Shown here piece after piece: positions 34,058-43,168 of a stretch of DNA of 64,000 nt. Position numbers and translations under genes: made by a program. The first letter of the stretch is position 1, and every line of letters starts with the position of its first letter. Source of the stretch: Bacillota bacterium (lineage in GTDB: Bacteria > Bacillota > Clostridia > Christensenellales > Aristaeellaceae); assembly GCA_023404715.1 (NCBI GenBank), contig JAEYAR010000183.1:1-64000 (forward strand), written 5' to 3'. The notes beneath the pieces are model-generated. The model did no database searches and was not told where the DNA came from. It saw only the letters and a list, made by a program, of their open reading frames with translations.

Positions 34058-37000
34058 ATGAAAGGCAAAAATGCGGTGCGGAGGAGGGCGCTTTTCCTAT
34101 GCTTCGCGCTGTTCCTGCTTTCGCCTTTTACATCAGCGCGGGCGGAAAGCGCGCCGCTTACCCAGCGCAGCGCGGCGGCCTCCGGCACGGTGCGCGTGTA
34201 CCTGTCCTCCATTTCCTCGCTCTCATCGCTGGATCTGACCATCGCGGGCAGCTACAGCGTGAACGGGGATACGTCGCAGGCGTTTACCCGCGGCGATCAG
34301 GTGACGGTCTCGTGCGCGGGCAGCTCGCTGACCCTCACGAAGGGCGGCGTTTCGCGGAATATGGGGGCGAGTTTTAAGCTGCGCCGCCATCAGACGAGCG
34401 GGGAGAACGGCGTGCGCATCGCCCAGGCGCGCAACAGCGCTAACCTGTATAACGGGGATGTCGAGTTTAAGGCAAACGGGGGCAAGGTGCAGGCGATCGT
34501 ACACGTCTATATTGAGGATTATATGAACGGGGTGCTGCCCTACGAGATGAGCAACGGATTCCCGGTCGAGGCGCTCAAGGCGCAGGCCGTCGCGGCCCGC
34601 ACTTATGTCGCGGCCAAGATGGCGCAAAACCGCTCCACCTATGACGTGGTGGATACGACCAGCGATCAGGTCTACCGTGGAACGCCCAGCGGCAACGCAA
34701 CCTGTAAGCAGGCGGTAACGGATACCGCGGGCATCGTCGCCATGTATAACGGCGCATATATCGGCGCGTATTATACGGCCTCCAACGGCGGACAGACGGA
34801 GTCCATCAAAAACGCATGGGGCTCCTCCGGCTATCCGTACCTCATCGTCAAGGAGGATCCGTACGACCTAAAGAACAGCATGTCGCCGACGCGTTCAGCG
34901 ACGGTCTATAAGACGCCCGGAAGCGGCGCGACGAGCGCGGCGCTTCAAAACCTGGTGAAACAAAAGGTAGCCTTGGCGACGGGGATGAGCGCCTCGGAAA
35001 TTCAAATCCTCGAATACATGAACGTCAGGGCCTATGACCCAAAATTCGCCGACCCGTCGCGGCTGTACCGCAAGCTGGAGTTTACCGTGCGCGTGCAGGG
35101 GCAATCTCAGCCCGTCACCGTCGCGCTGGATTATTTCGGCGAGGTGGAAGGCGCGCTGAGCATGAGCCTGAACACGACGCAAAACGAGCTCATCAGCGTG
35201 AGCGAGACGGACAGCACCTTTCGCATTACGGCGAGACGCTACGGCCACGGCATCGGCATGAGCCAGCGGGGCGCGCAGCAGATGGCGAACGAGGGGAAAA
35301 AATACGACGAGATCATCGGCTTTTACTATCCCGGCGCCTCCCGGGTAAAGATTAACTTTACGCGCGCAAGTTTGCTCTCCGCGCTTGACGGCTCAAGCTG
35401 GCCGGAGGAGACGCCTGCGCCGGGCGGCGAAACCCCAGGCGTGGGGGAGGAGACGATCGCCACGGCGACGGTATCGCTTTCTTCACAGTACGACGTGCTC
35501 AACCTACGCGCGCAAAAGAGCACGGACGCCGGCGTGATCGCGCGGATTCCCCACGGCACGCAGCTCGCGGTGCTGGAGGACGACGGCGCCTGGTGCCGCG
35601 TGCGTTACGGCGTACAGACCGGTTACGTCGTACGCAGCTATTTGACGTTCCTTTCCATGCAGGCGACGCCCGGCCCGGGCGAGCCTACGCCGCAGCCCAG
35701 CCCGACGCCCGGCGGTTCATCGACCGATTACAAGGCCTATGTGGTGCTTAGCGGCGGCTACCTAAACCTGCGTGCGGAGCCCTACACCTCATCGGCAGTG
35801 CTTGCGCGCGTTTACAACGGCGAGATGCTCGACGTGCTCGATACCTCGTACGGCGGTTGGGTGCGCGTCGCGCGCGAGGGCGTGGTCGGATACGTTTCCC
35901 GACAATATGTGCAGATCATTCAGGTGTCGCAAGGCGGGGAACCGACGCCTACGCCGGAGCCCTCGGCATCGCCCGAAGCGAGCCCGACTGCGACGCCGGA
36001 GCCGACGGCAACCCCAGATACGCAGGCTACGGCGACGCCGGAACCGACCAATACGCAGGCGCCGCAGACGCAGCCCATCGCGATCGTGACGCTATCGGGC
36101 AGCAACGAGACGCTCAACCTGCGGGAGGCGCCGTCGATGGATACGCGCGTGCTCGCGCGGTTGCCGCACGGCATGATCCTGGACGTAGAGGAGCGCTACG
36201 AAACCTGGAGCCGCGTGAACGCCCAAGGGCTCGTCGGCTACGTGCTCAACGCTTACGTACGATTTGAAGATTATCCGGTCCAGCCCACAGCAACCCCCGG
36301 GCCTACGCTTTCGCCGGGGGAGACGCTCTCCCCGGAGGAGACGCCATCCCCAGAGGAGACGCTATCTCCGGAGACGACGCCGACGCCCGCGCCGACAACG
36401 CCGCCGGTAGAGACCGAGCTGGTGGCGCGCATCGCCCTCGCCGGCCCCGGCAGCAAGCTGAACATGCGCACGGACGCGGGCACGTGGGCAGGCGTGCTTA
36501 CGCGGATACCGCACGGCGCCTATGTGCGCGTACTGATCTATGACCCATCATGGAGTCAGGTCGAGTACGTGGGATGGACGGGTTACGTGTCCTCGCAATA
36601 TCTCGTGCTGGAGGAGCGGCCGGTCACCGTGCCGCAGGAGACCATGACGCCCGAGGCGACGCCCAGCGCATCGCCCGCCCCGGAGATAGAGCTGCCCAGC
36701 GAGGTCGTCGTCTCCGTATCCAGCAGCCTGAACATGCGCAGTCAGCCGAGCACCCGCGGCAAGATCGTGGCGCGGCTTTACGACGGAGAGCGGGCGACGG
36801 TCATCGGTCAGGATGCCGGGTGGTATCAGGTGCGCTACGGAACGCTGTCCGGCTGGTTGAGCGCCGATTATGTGGTACCGGTCTATGGAGGCGCCCCAGC
36901 GCCGGAGCAGACGGCGCAACCGCTTGCGACGCCCACGCCGGAGCAGACGCCGCCGCCGGTTTCGACGCCCAATCCGCAAAACCCGGAGGCGACGCCACCG

Positions 37001-37507
37001 CCGCAGCAGCCGGAAGCCACCTCTGTACCGCAGGCCACGCCGGCCCCCGAACAGACCGCGCAGCCCACCCCGGAAGCGACGCGGGAACCGGAAAGCGCGG
37101 CCACCGCCCGACCGGAAGACGTCGTCAACACGGGAGAAGCCCGGGCCGGCGCCTGCCTGCGCGAGCGGGAGCGGGACGACGCGGGCGTGCTGCTCGAGCT
37201 GTCGTCAGGCGACGACGTGCGCGTCGTGGAATACGCAAGCTCGCAGTGGGCGCGCGCCGAGTCGCAGGGGATCTACGGCTATATCCGGCTGACCGATCTA
37301 TATTTGGATTACTGGGCGGCCGTCTGCGACCTGGACGGCGGGGCGGCCGCGCTCTACGAGAGCATGGACGAAGAAGCTACGACGGTTGGGACGCTGTCGG
37401 ATGCCGAAATCGTCACGGTATACGAGGTACAGGAGGGCTGGGCGCGCGTTCGCACGGGCGGCGGCCGAAAGGGTTACTGCCTAGAAGGCCTACTCAACAT
37501 CCTGTAA
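34058..37507 (+). CDS. Secreted SpoIID-family protein with seven SH3-like repeats
   Basis: A 1149-residue exported protein. Residues 1-29 are a signal peptide (ending SARA). A SpoIID domain follows to about 430, with GVLPYEMSNGFPVEALKAQA (catalytic-type Glu163) and the closing GHGIGMSQRGAQQMA near 397; SpoIID enzymes are peptidoglycan lytic transglycosylases. After it come five clear bacterial SH3 repeats, each starting LNLR or LNMR and ending GYV-type, and two degenerate ones at the C-terminus, joined by Pro/Thr/Glu-rich linkers. The SH3 repeats likely bind cell-wall stem peptides. Classical SpoIID is about 340 residues with one membrane anchor, so this is a wall-remodelling relative rather than the engulfment protein itself. 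ATG 34058 follows GAAGGAGGACG. Confidence 0.93.
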   Translation: MKGKNAVRRRALFLCFALFLLSPFTSARAESAPLTQRSAAASGTVRVYLSSISSLSSLDLTIAGSYSVNGDTSQAFTRGDQVTVSCAGSSLTLTKGGVSRNMGASFKLRRHQTSGENGVRIAQARNSANLYNGDVEFKANGGKVQAIVHVYIEDYMNGVLPYEMSNGFPVEALKAQAVAARTYVAAKMAQNRSTYDVVDTTSDQVYRGTPSGNATCKQAVTDTAGIVAMYNGAYIGAYYTASNGGQTESIKNAWGSSGYPYLIVKEDPYDLKNSMSPTRSATVYKTPGSGATSAALQNLVKQKVALATGMSASEIQILEYMNVRAYDPKFADPSRLYRKLEFTVRVQGQSQPVTVALDYFGEVEGALSMSLNTTQNELISVSETDSTFRITARRYGHGIGMSQRGAQQMANEGKKYDEIIGFYYPGASRVKINFTRASLLSALDGSSWPEETPAPGGETPGVGEETIATATVSLSSQYDVLNLRAQKSTDAGVIARIPHGTQLAVLEDDGAWCRVRYGVQTGYVVRSYLTFLSMQATPGPGEPTPQPSPTPGGSSTDYKAYVVLSGGYLNLRAEPYTSSAVLARVYNGEMLDVLDTSYGGWVRVAREGVVGYVSRQYVQIIQVSQGGEPTPTPEPSASPEASPTATPEPTATPDTQATATPEPTNTQAPQTQPIAIVTLSGSNETLNLREAPSMDTRVLARLPHGMILDVEERYETWSRVNAQGLVGYVLNAYVRFEDYPVQPTATPGPTLSPGETLSPEETPSPEETLSPETTPTPAPTTPPVETELVARIALAGPGSKLNMRTDAGTWAGVLTRIPHGAYVRVLIYDPSWSQVEYVGWTGYVSSQYLVLEERPVTVPQETMTPEATPSASPAPEIELPSEVVVSVSSSLNMRSQPSTRGKIVARLYDGERATVIGQDAGWYQVRYGTLSGWLSADYVVPVYGGAPAPEQTAQPLATPTPEQTPPPVSTPNPQNPEATPPPQQPEATSVPQATPAPEQTAQPTPEATREPESAATARPEDVVNTGEARAGACLRERERDDAGVLLELSSGDDVRVVEYASSQWARAESQGIYGYIRLTDLYLDYWAAVCDLDGGAAALYESMDEEATTVGTLSDAEIVTVYEVQEGWARVRTGGGRKGYCLEGLLNIL

Positions 37508-37522
37508 GACGAGGGGATTGCT

Positions 37523-38266
37523 ATGGAAGAGTGGCGCCGGGAGGGCGAACGGATCGACGATCTGCAATACGGCCAAATGCATATCCTACAAAAGCCGGGC
37601 GCATTTTGCTTCGGGACGGACGCGGTGCTGCTCGCCGACTTTGCGCAGGCGCGAGCGGGCGAGCGGATCGTGGACTTTGGCACGGGCACGGGTATTTTGC
37701 CGCTGCTCATCGCCTCGCGTGCCGAGCGCACGACGTTTGACGCGCTGGAGATTCAGGCGGACATGGCGGATATGGCCGCGCGCAGCGTGCGGATGAACGG
37801 CTTGGAAGGGCGCATCCGGGTGCATCGCGCGGACCTTCGGGAGGCGGCGGCGCTGCTGGGCTATGAGCGGGCGGACCTGCTCGTATGCAACCCACCTTAT
37901 GGCCGGGCGGGCGCGGGGCTCGTCAACCCCCAAGGGACAAAGGCGATCGCACGGCATGAGGAGGCCTGCACCCTGGCGGAGATCGTCCGCAGCGCGGCGC
38001 AGGTGCTGCGCAACGGCGGGCGCATGTGCATGATCTTTCCGGCGCCGCGCATGCTGGAGCTCGCAGACTGCGCGCGCGGCGCGCGACTTGAGCCCAAGCG
38101 GCTGCGTTTTGTGCATGCGCGGGCGGACAAGCCGCCCAAGCTGCTGCTCATGGAATGCGTTAAAAACGGGCGGCCGATGCTGCACATGCTCCCGCCGCTG
38201 CTGCTGTGCGAGATGGACGGCCGGAAGACGCAGGAGCTCGCTCGAATTTACCGGATGGTGCGCTGA
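37523..38266 (+). CDS. trmN6: tRNA1(Val) adenine-N6 methyltransferase family protein
   Basis: A 247-residue SAM-dependent methyltransferase. The SAM loop is VDFGTGTGILPLL near residue 50, and the catalytic NPPY is in LLVCNPPYGRAG near 125, the motif of N6-adenine methyltransferases. The opening RIDDLQYGQMHILQKPGAFCFGTDAVLL is typical of the YfiC/TrmN6 family, which methylates A37 of tRNA-Val. It starts 15 bases after the SpoIID gene and could be co-transcribed. A partner GIY-YIG nuclease or RsmI gene often found next in Firmicutes is absent here. Confidence 0.92.
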   Translation: MEEWRREGERIDDLQYGQMHILQKPGAFCFGTDAVLLADFAQARAGERIVDFGTGTGILPLLIASRAERTTFDALEIQADMADMAARSVRMNGLEGRIRVHRADLREAAALLGYERADLLVCNPPYGRAGAGLVNPQGTKAIARHEEACTLAEIVRSAAQVLRNGGRMCMIFPAPRMLELADCARGARLEPKRLRFVHARADKPPKLLLMECVKNGRPMLHMLPPLLLCEMDGRKTQELARIYRMVR

Positions 38267-38287
38267 CGCTGCCCGCATATAGACGGG

Positions 38288-39121
38288 TCATAGCGCCTCG
38301 AACTGCACCTGTCTGAAGCGGCTGACGACGGCCAGGCAGACGCAAAGCAGCGAAGGGACGAGCGCGTACAGATGGCCCGTAAAGATATAAAAGAGATAAA
38401 GAAAGAAGCCGTAAAGCAGGTACCGGCGGATCTTTTCCGGCGCGAAGACGATGGAGCGCAGCTGCGCCCAGGCGAAGGGGCGCCGTTGCCTGCGCCCGAG
38501 CTCTACGAGCTGCTCGTCCGTGGCGGGCGAGAGGTGTCCGGCCAGGGCGGCCAGCGTATCCCCGTCTACGGGGCGAACAGGCGGATCGAGCGTCTGACAC
38601 AGGCGAAGAGCCTGGGCGTCAAAGGGGCAGGTGGCGCAAAGCACGCACCGCCCGGCGCCCAGCGCGATTCGCTTTCGCTGCGCCTCCAGCACGTCGCTGC
38701 ACGATATGCGCGCGCTCAGGTGCGCTTGCTTGCAGCTGATGAGCAGCGTCTCCCCTTGCAATAAAACCAGGACGCCGTCGGGCGTCTCTTTTTTGAATTC
38801 CAATGGATACACGCTTTGAAGGCATTGCGCGGCGCGCAGGCACGCCTCTCGGCTGCTGGCGAGGGTGATCTCCTCCAGCGCGAGCATGCCGCCCAGGCGC
38901 ACGCGTAGCGCGTCCTCCCTCGCGCGCAGCGTCTTCTTTTGCCATAGAGAAAGCGTGAGGCAAAGCAGCAGGCCCAGGGCGCTGCCGGCGGTAAGCGCGG
39001 CGGCAACATCCCCCCAAAGCCGGTAAAACCACAGGATGGATAAAAAGAAGAGCAGCGCGCGCAGGCCGATGCGGTCCAGCAGGCCCGCGAGCGCGCTCTT
39101 TTGCTCAAACGGCGACACCAA
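38288..39121 (-). CDS. Membrane protein with Mrr-like endonuclease-type core
   Basis: A 277-residue protein, start taken as TTG (complement of 39119-39121), 7 bases after GGAGGGG; a longer frame upstream has no site. Two hydrophobic spans lie at about 22-60 and two more at 234-268. Between them, residues 80-196 resemble an Mrr-type PD-(D/E)xK domain: Asp115 in PDGVLVLLQGETLLISCKQ with Lys131 in the position of the motif lysine, then GAGRCVLCATCPFDAQALRLCQ and the closing RPVDGDTLAALAG, which matches the Mrr pattern of a restriction-like domain ending in a DG..L segment. The usual Gln/Glu before the Lys is Ser129-Cys130. Many cysteines are present. Function unknown. Confidence 0.75.
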   Translation of the reverse strand: MVSPFEQKSALAGLLDRIGLRALLFFLSILWFYRLWGDVAAALTAGSALGLLLCLTLSLWQKKTLRAREDALRVRLGGMLALEEITLASSREACLRAAQCLQSVYPLEFKKETPDGVLVLLQGETLLISCKQAHLSARISCSDVLEAQRKRIALGAGRCVLCATCPFDAQALRLCQTLDPPVRPVDGDTLAALAGHLSPATDEQLVELGRRQRRPFAWAQLRSIVFAPEKIRRYLLYGFFLYLFYIFTGHLYALVPSLLCVCLAVVSRFRQVQFEAL

Positions 39122-39170
39122 TGCGCATCCCCTCCGATGCATAGTGTGCCCATACGAAGAGACAGCATAC

Positions 39171-39206
39171 AAAACGCCGCCGGAAAGCCTACGCTGTCCG
39201 GCGGCG
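39171..39206 (-). terminator. Terminator of the zinc-ribbon membrane protein gene
   Basis: CGCCGCCGGA at 39175-39184 pairs perfectly with TCCGGCGGCG at 39197-39206; on the minus strand it is followed by TTTT. It separates this gene from the Mrr-like gene downstream. Confidence 0.75.
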
Positions 39207-39212
39207 CGTTTC

Positions 39213-41216
39213 TTACTTCAGGTACGTGTACCTCGCGGTGATGCGCGGCATGTTGCTGTACATGCCGTAGGCGTCGCCGTAGATACGGTAGTATGTGCCG
39301 ACCTCCCACTGCGTCTTGGTGCTGTTTTCGAGCAGGACGAGCTGTTCGATGCCGTCGGTGCCCGTATCCATGATCGCCAGCTGCGGCTGGGTGCTGACGA
39401 TGCGGGTGATCGTGCCCTTGCATTCGTAAATCTGCCCCTTGCGGTTGCTAATATTGTTGATGAGATCCTGATAGTCGGCGGGCTTGAAGGGCCAGGCCTT
39501 TCGCGTGTACACGTCCGCCGGGGGCATGTAGTACATGACGTGCGTGACGACGGAGTCCGCGCGGCCGGGGTACTGCGCGCGCACGGTGATCGTGTTGTCG
39601 GCGATGGTGGGGAAGTAGGCGATGAATGTAAAGCTGCCGCTGCTATCCACGACGACGTCGCCGCCGGTGACGAAGGAGGCCTCTCCTTTTTTGATCGCTT
39701 CGAGCTCGGAGTCCGACTGCACGCTGTAAGGCGACTCGACGGTGATCGTAGCGCCGGGGAATGTGGTGCCGTAGATGCGCGCGTAGGCATTGCTCGATTC
39801 GACGAGCGTATCCGCCGCGAACTCGAGCGTGATTTCCTGCTGAGGCCGGTTGAGCACGATCTCCATGTTGTTTTCACGGCAATACTTGCTGCGCACCGAG
39901 ACCTGTACGCGGTTTTCGCCCGTAGGCTGCACCTGCACGTTGCTGGAGACGAGGCCGCTGTTCTTGACCTGGTCGGACACGTTGACGCCGTCAATGATGA
40001 CGCGGCTGCCTTTCTCGACCTGCAGGCGGATCTCAAAGATCGAGGTGGAGACGTTGGCGTAGGGCGATTCGGGCCGGACCAGCGTGATGGGGGAGAGCGG
40101 CACCTCGATCGTATATTGAATGGGGGTAATCGCTGCCTGGTCGCCGTCGCTGTACTTGATGAAGGGGGTTAGCTCAACATCCATGGTATCGCTGGCGACG
40201 ATTTCTGCGTTTTCGTACCAGTAATAGTCCGGGATTTCGATCGTCGCCACGCCCCCGGTCACGATGTAGGAGTTTTGCAGCTCGCGTACGTAGATCTGCG
40301 CGCCCTCTTTGCCGGAGATGGTGATAATATGACCCGGCTGCTCTTTGACGAGGGCTTCCTCGATCGTTACCTGAGAGGAAATCGTCTGCGGCGCGGACAA
40401 GCCCGAGAGGTTGATGAAGAGGGAGATGCCAAAATAGCTTGTGGCGACGACGGCCGCGACGGCGACGAGCCAGAAGATCACCCGCCTCCAAACCCGGCGC
40501 TTGCTATGCGGCCTGGCAGCGCGCGAGCCTGACGCGGCATAGGTGCGCAGCGTCGTACTCGAATAGGTGTGCGTATCCCATCCGTTGCGCGTGGGCTGAT
40601 AGTCCGTATAAGCGCCGGGATCCGTCTCGTCGGCCGGGCTTTCGTAGCCGTCGTACAGCACGGGCGCGCTCTCGTCCTCGTCGTCGAAGATGAAATTGTC
40701 GTCCGGCGGCCTGTCGTACGGATCGGCAGAGTCGGGCAGCTCCGGCGGCAGGTCGCCCCCCTTGACCGCCCGCGCATATTCGCGCTGCTTACGCCCGCGA
40801 CGTACCTCGAGCGGCTCGGGCTCTTCGTCCGCGTCAAAGCCCAAAGGCTCCTCCTCGGGCAGCGGGCGGATCACGGTCGCGGTACGGATCGTCTCCTGCG
40901 CGGCGCGGGCCCGCTCGCGCATCTTTTCCAGATAGACCTCCCCGCGCACGCGGCGCTCCTTGAGCTGCTCGATCTCGCCGGCGAGCTGTGCATTGTCCTC
41001 GCCGGAGGGCGTTTTGTGCGGCACTTCATCCAACACGTCGACGACCTGGTCCTCATCGTAGCGCTCGTAGGACGTCTCGGGCACGGCGTCGCGCAGCTCG
41101 CGCTCCCACGTTCGGGCGTCGTCTTCGGCCGGCGCAGCCTTGGGCAGCGGCTGGCCGCACTTAAAGCATCGCGGAAAATCCGCTTTATTCCAATATCCGC
41201 AGGACGGACATTTCAT
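39213..41216 (-). CDS. Zinc-ribbon membrane protein with large extracytoplasmic part
   Basis: A 667-residue protein of unrecognised function. It opens with a zinc ribbon (CPSC at 3-6 and CFKC at 17-20), followed by a long acidic, probably disordered cytoplasmic region, a basic patch and one membrane span at about 242-268. The outer 400 residues are beta-rich, with repeated small-domain character: VTIEEALVKEQPGHIITISG, VTVRAQYPGRADSVV and a final OB-like segment with YECKGTITRIVSTQPQLAIMD and WEVGTYYRIYGDAYG. Zinc-ribbon plus single-span proteins of this sort occur widely in Clostridia. GGAGGTAG precedes the ATG. Confidence 0.85.
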   Translation of the reverse strand: MKCPSCGYWNKADFPRCFKCGQPLPKAAPAEDDARTWERELRDAVPETSYERYDEDQVVDVLDEVPHKTPSGEDNAQLAGEIEQLKERRVRGEVYLEKMRERARAAQETIRTATVIRPLPEEEPLGFDADEEPEPLEVRRGRKQREYARAVKGGDLPPELPDSADPYDRPPDDNFIFDDEDESAPVLYDGYESPADETDPGAYTDYQPTRNGWDTHTYSSTTLRTYAASGSRAARPHSKRRVWRRVIFWLVAVAAVVATSYFGISLFINLSGLSAPQTISSQVTIEEALVKEQPGHIITISGKEGAQIYVRELQNSYIVTGGVATIEIPDYYWYENAEIVASDTMDVELTPFIKYSDGDQAAITPIQYTIEVPLSPITLVRPESPYANVSTSIFEIRLQVEKGSRVIIDGVNVSDQVKNSGLVSSNVQVQPTGENRVQVSVRSKYCRENNMEIVLNRPQQEITLEFAADTLVESSNAYARIYGTTFPGATITVESPYSVQSDSELEAIKKGEASFVTGGDVVVDSSGSFTFIAYFPTIADNTITVRAQYPGRADSVVTHVMYYMPPADVYTRKAWPFKPADYQDLINNISNRKGQIYECKGTITRIVSTQPQLAIMDTGTDGIEQLVLLENSTKTQWEVGTYYRIYGDAYGMYSNMPRITARYTYLK

Positions 41217-41367
41217 GGGTGTTCTACCTCCAGTTCCTGATCACGGCCCGTTGAAGAGCCGTAATTTGCTATTATTCGCAAAGACTGATTGAAAATCCTG
41301 CCGTCGGAGGAATTTTGAATGGGTCAACGAAAAGTAAAACAGAAGACTAGCCGGAGCGCGCCATTCG

Positions 41368-41376
41368 TGTTATACT
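41368..41376 (+). promoter_or_regulatory. Extended -10 promoter of the small membrane protein gene
   Basis: TG at 41368-41369, one base, then TATACT at 41371-41376. No convincing -35. About 35 bases before the start codon. Confidence 0.5.
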
Positions 41377-41410
41377 ATACCATATGGCTTCGAGCAATGG
41401 AGGATAGGTT

Positions 41411-41947
41411 ATGGACAATTTCCGCGAAGAGATCGTCGTCCGGCGCAACCGCCTACTAAACGATCTGCTCTATGTGATGGCATGGATCCTGATCGTCGTA
41501 TTCGGGTTTGTCGCGCTGATGCTGCTGCAAAGCACGGTCATGGTGCTCAATTTCAATGTCTTTGCGATCGGCGTCATGCTGGCGACCGGCGCGATCGCGG
41601 TGCTTTTGTTCCTTAAAAAAGACGTACTGCGAACGGAATACGAATATACGTTCACCAACGGCGAGCTGGACTTCGCGCGCGTATACGGCAACAACAAGCG
41701 CAAAGAGCTGGGCAGCATGCGCGTGAAAAATGTAGATGCCTGCGGGTGGGTCGCTGGGCCGAGCTTTCAGCGCTATGTCAGCATGCCGGGCATCCGCAAG
41801 GACAACTGGTTCCTCAACCGAGACGCGAACCTGTTTTACTTTTATTTCGTGAAGGATGGCTCAAAGCGCATCATCGTCATCGAGCCTTCGAAGGAGATGG
41901 CCGATCTCATCCGGCAGTATGCGGCGCACGGCGCCTTCCAGGGCTGA
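41411..41947 (+). CDS. Small membrane protein (DUF6106-like)
   Basis: A 178-residue protein with two membrane spans at about 19-41 and 47-68 and a cytoplasmic C-terminal domain (EYTFTNGELDFARVYGNNKRKELGSMRVKNVDACGWV... FYFYFVKDGSKRIIVIEPSKEMADLIRQY). The length and strand pattern are like the DUF6106 family of Clostridia and also resemble a PH-like domain; the family name is from memory and not certain. Function unknown. It is a single gene with its own promoter and terminator. Confidence 0.8.
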   Translation: MDNFREEIVVRRNRLLNDLLYVMAWILIVVFGFVALMLLQSTVMVLNFNVFAIGVMLATGAIAVLLFLKKDVLRTEYEYTFTNGELDFARVYGNNKRKELGSMRVKNVDACGWVAGPSFQRYVSMPGIRKDNWFLNRDANLFYFYFVKDGSKRIIVIEPSKEMADLIRQYAAHGAFQG

Positions 41948-41965
41948 TCATACGCGTCTTTTAAG

Positions 41966-41994
41966 CCTCCGGCCGGATGTCGCCGGAGGTTTTT
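41966..41994 (+). terminator. Terminator after the small membrane protein gene
   Basis: CCTCCGGC at 41966-41973 pairs with GCCGGAGG at 41982-41989, followed by five T. Confidence 0.88.
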
Positions 41995-42007
41995 ATGCGG
42001 AGGGAAA

Positions 42008-43165
42008 ATGGAAATCTATCTAGACAACAGCGCGACGACGCGGCCCTTTGATACGGTGATCGAAGCGGTCGCTGATAGCATGCGCGACTGGTATTATAAC
42101 GCCTCAGCGGCTTATAAGCCTGCGGTCGAGGTCGAAAAAAAGATGCGCAAAGCACGCGAGCGAATCGCCGCCTCCCTCGGCGCTGCGGGCGGCGAGGTCG
42201 TCTTTACGAGCGGCGGGACGGAGGGCGATAACCTCGCGATCCTGGGGACGGCCCTGCTGCAAAGGCAACCGATGCGCTTTGTTTTCAGCGCGGTGGAGCA
42301 TCCGGCGGTCGCCCAGACGATGGAGCGCGTCCGGCAGATGGGCCACGACGTGCGGACATTGCCTGTGACGGCGCGGGGGATCGTCGATTTGAATGCGGCC
42401 GAGGAGCTGCTCACCGGACAAACGGCCCTGGTCAGCGTAATGCAGGTGAACAACGAGACGGGCGCGGTGCAGCCGGTGAGCGCGTTGAAGGCTATGATGG
42501 CGCGGCGCTGCCCGCAGGCCAGGCTACACGTGGACGGCGTACAAGGGTATTTACGCGTCCCCTTTTCGCTGGAAAAGACGGGGACGGATCTGTATACGCT
42601 CAGCGGTCACAAGATCCACGCGCCGAAGGGCGTCGGCGCGCTGGTCGTACGCAAGGGCGTTCGCCTCGCGCCGCATATGCTGGGTGGCGGGCAGGAGCGC
42701 GGCCTGCGCTCCGGCACGTACAATACGCCGGGTATCGCCGGCCTGGACGCGGCGATCGAGGCGTTTCAGGCGCTGGACAAACCCTGCGAGCGCATGCTGG
42801 AGATGAAGCGGGCGCTGCTTGCCCAAATACGCTCGGGCATCCCGGGGGCCCTCGTAAACGGCCCGCTGCCGGGCGAGGCGGACGCGGCGCCGCACATTCT
42901 CAACGTCTCCTTTCCGGACGTGCGCGGCGAGGTGCTGCTGCACGCGCTGGAGGCGCGGCAGATCTACGTTTCGGCCGGGTCGGCCTGCTCGAGCCATGGG
43001 CAAAAGGTCAGCCTGGGCCTGCTGGCGATGGGGCGCAAACCCGCCGAGGCGGAGGGGGCGCTGCGCTTCAGCCTTTCGCCCATGAACACGATGGAAGAGA
43101 TAGAGCAGGCGGCGGAGGCAGTCATCGCCCTGCACGCGCAGCTCAAGCTATTCAGGAGGCGTTGA
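42008..43165 (+). CDS. Cysteine desulfurase (IscS/NifS family)
   Basis: A 385-residue PLP enzyme removing sulfur from cysteine. The PLP lysine is Lys202 in LSGHKIHAPKG and the catalytic Cys327 is in VSAGSACSSHGQ, the group I type with a flexible active-site loop. It starts 14 bases after a terminator with GGAGGGAAA before the ATG. It ends 3 bases before thiI, so it most likely serves as the dedicated sulfur donor to ThiI, as NifZ does in Bacillus; it may also feed the SufCB module at 26400-28041, which lacks its own desulfurase. Confidence 0.95.
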   Translation: MEIYLDNSATTRPFDTVIEAVADSMRDWYYNASAAYKPAVEVEKKMRKARERIAASLGAAGGEVVFTSGGTEGDNLAILGTALLQRQPMRFVFSAVEHPAVAQTMERVRQMGHDVRTLPVTARGIVDLNAAEELLTGQTALVSVMQVNNETGAVQPVSALKAMMARRCPQARLHVDGVQGYLRVPFSLEKTGTDLYTLSGHKIHAPKGVGALVVRKGVRLAPHMLGGGQERGLRSGTYNTPGIAGLDAAIEAFQALDKPCERMLEMKRALLAQIRSGIPGALVNGPLPGEADAAPHILNVSFPDVRGEVLLHALEARQIYVSAGSACSSHGQKVSLGLLAMGRKPAEAEGALRFSLSPMNTMEEIEQAAEAVIALHAQLKLFRRR

Positions 43166-43168
43166 TCG

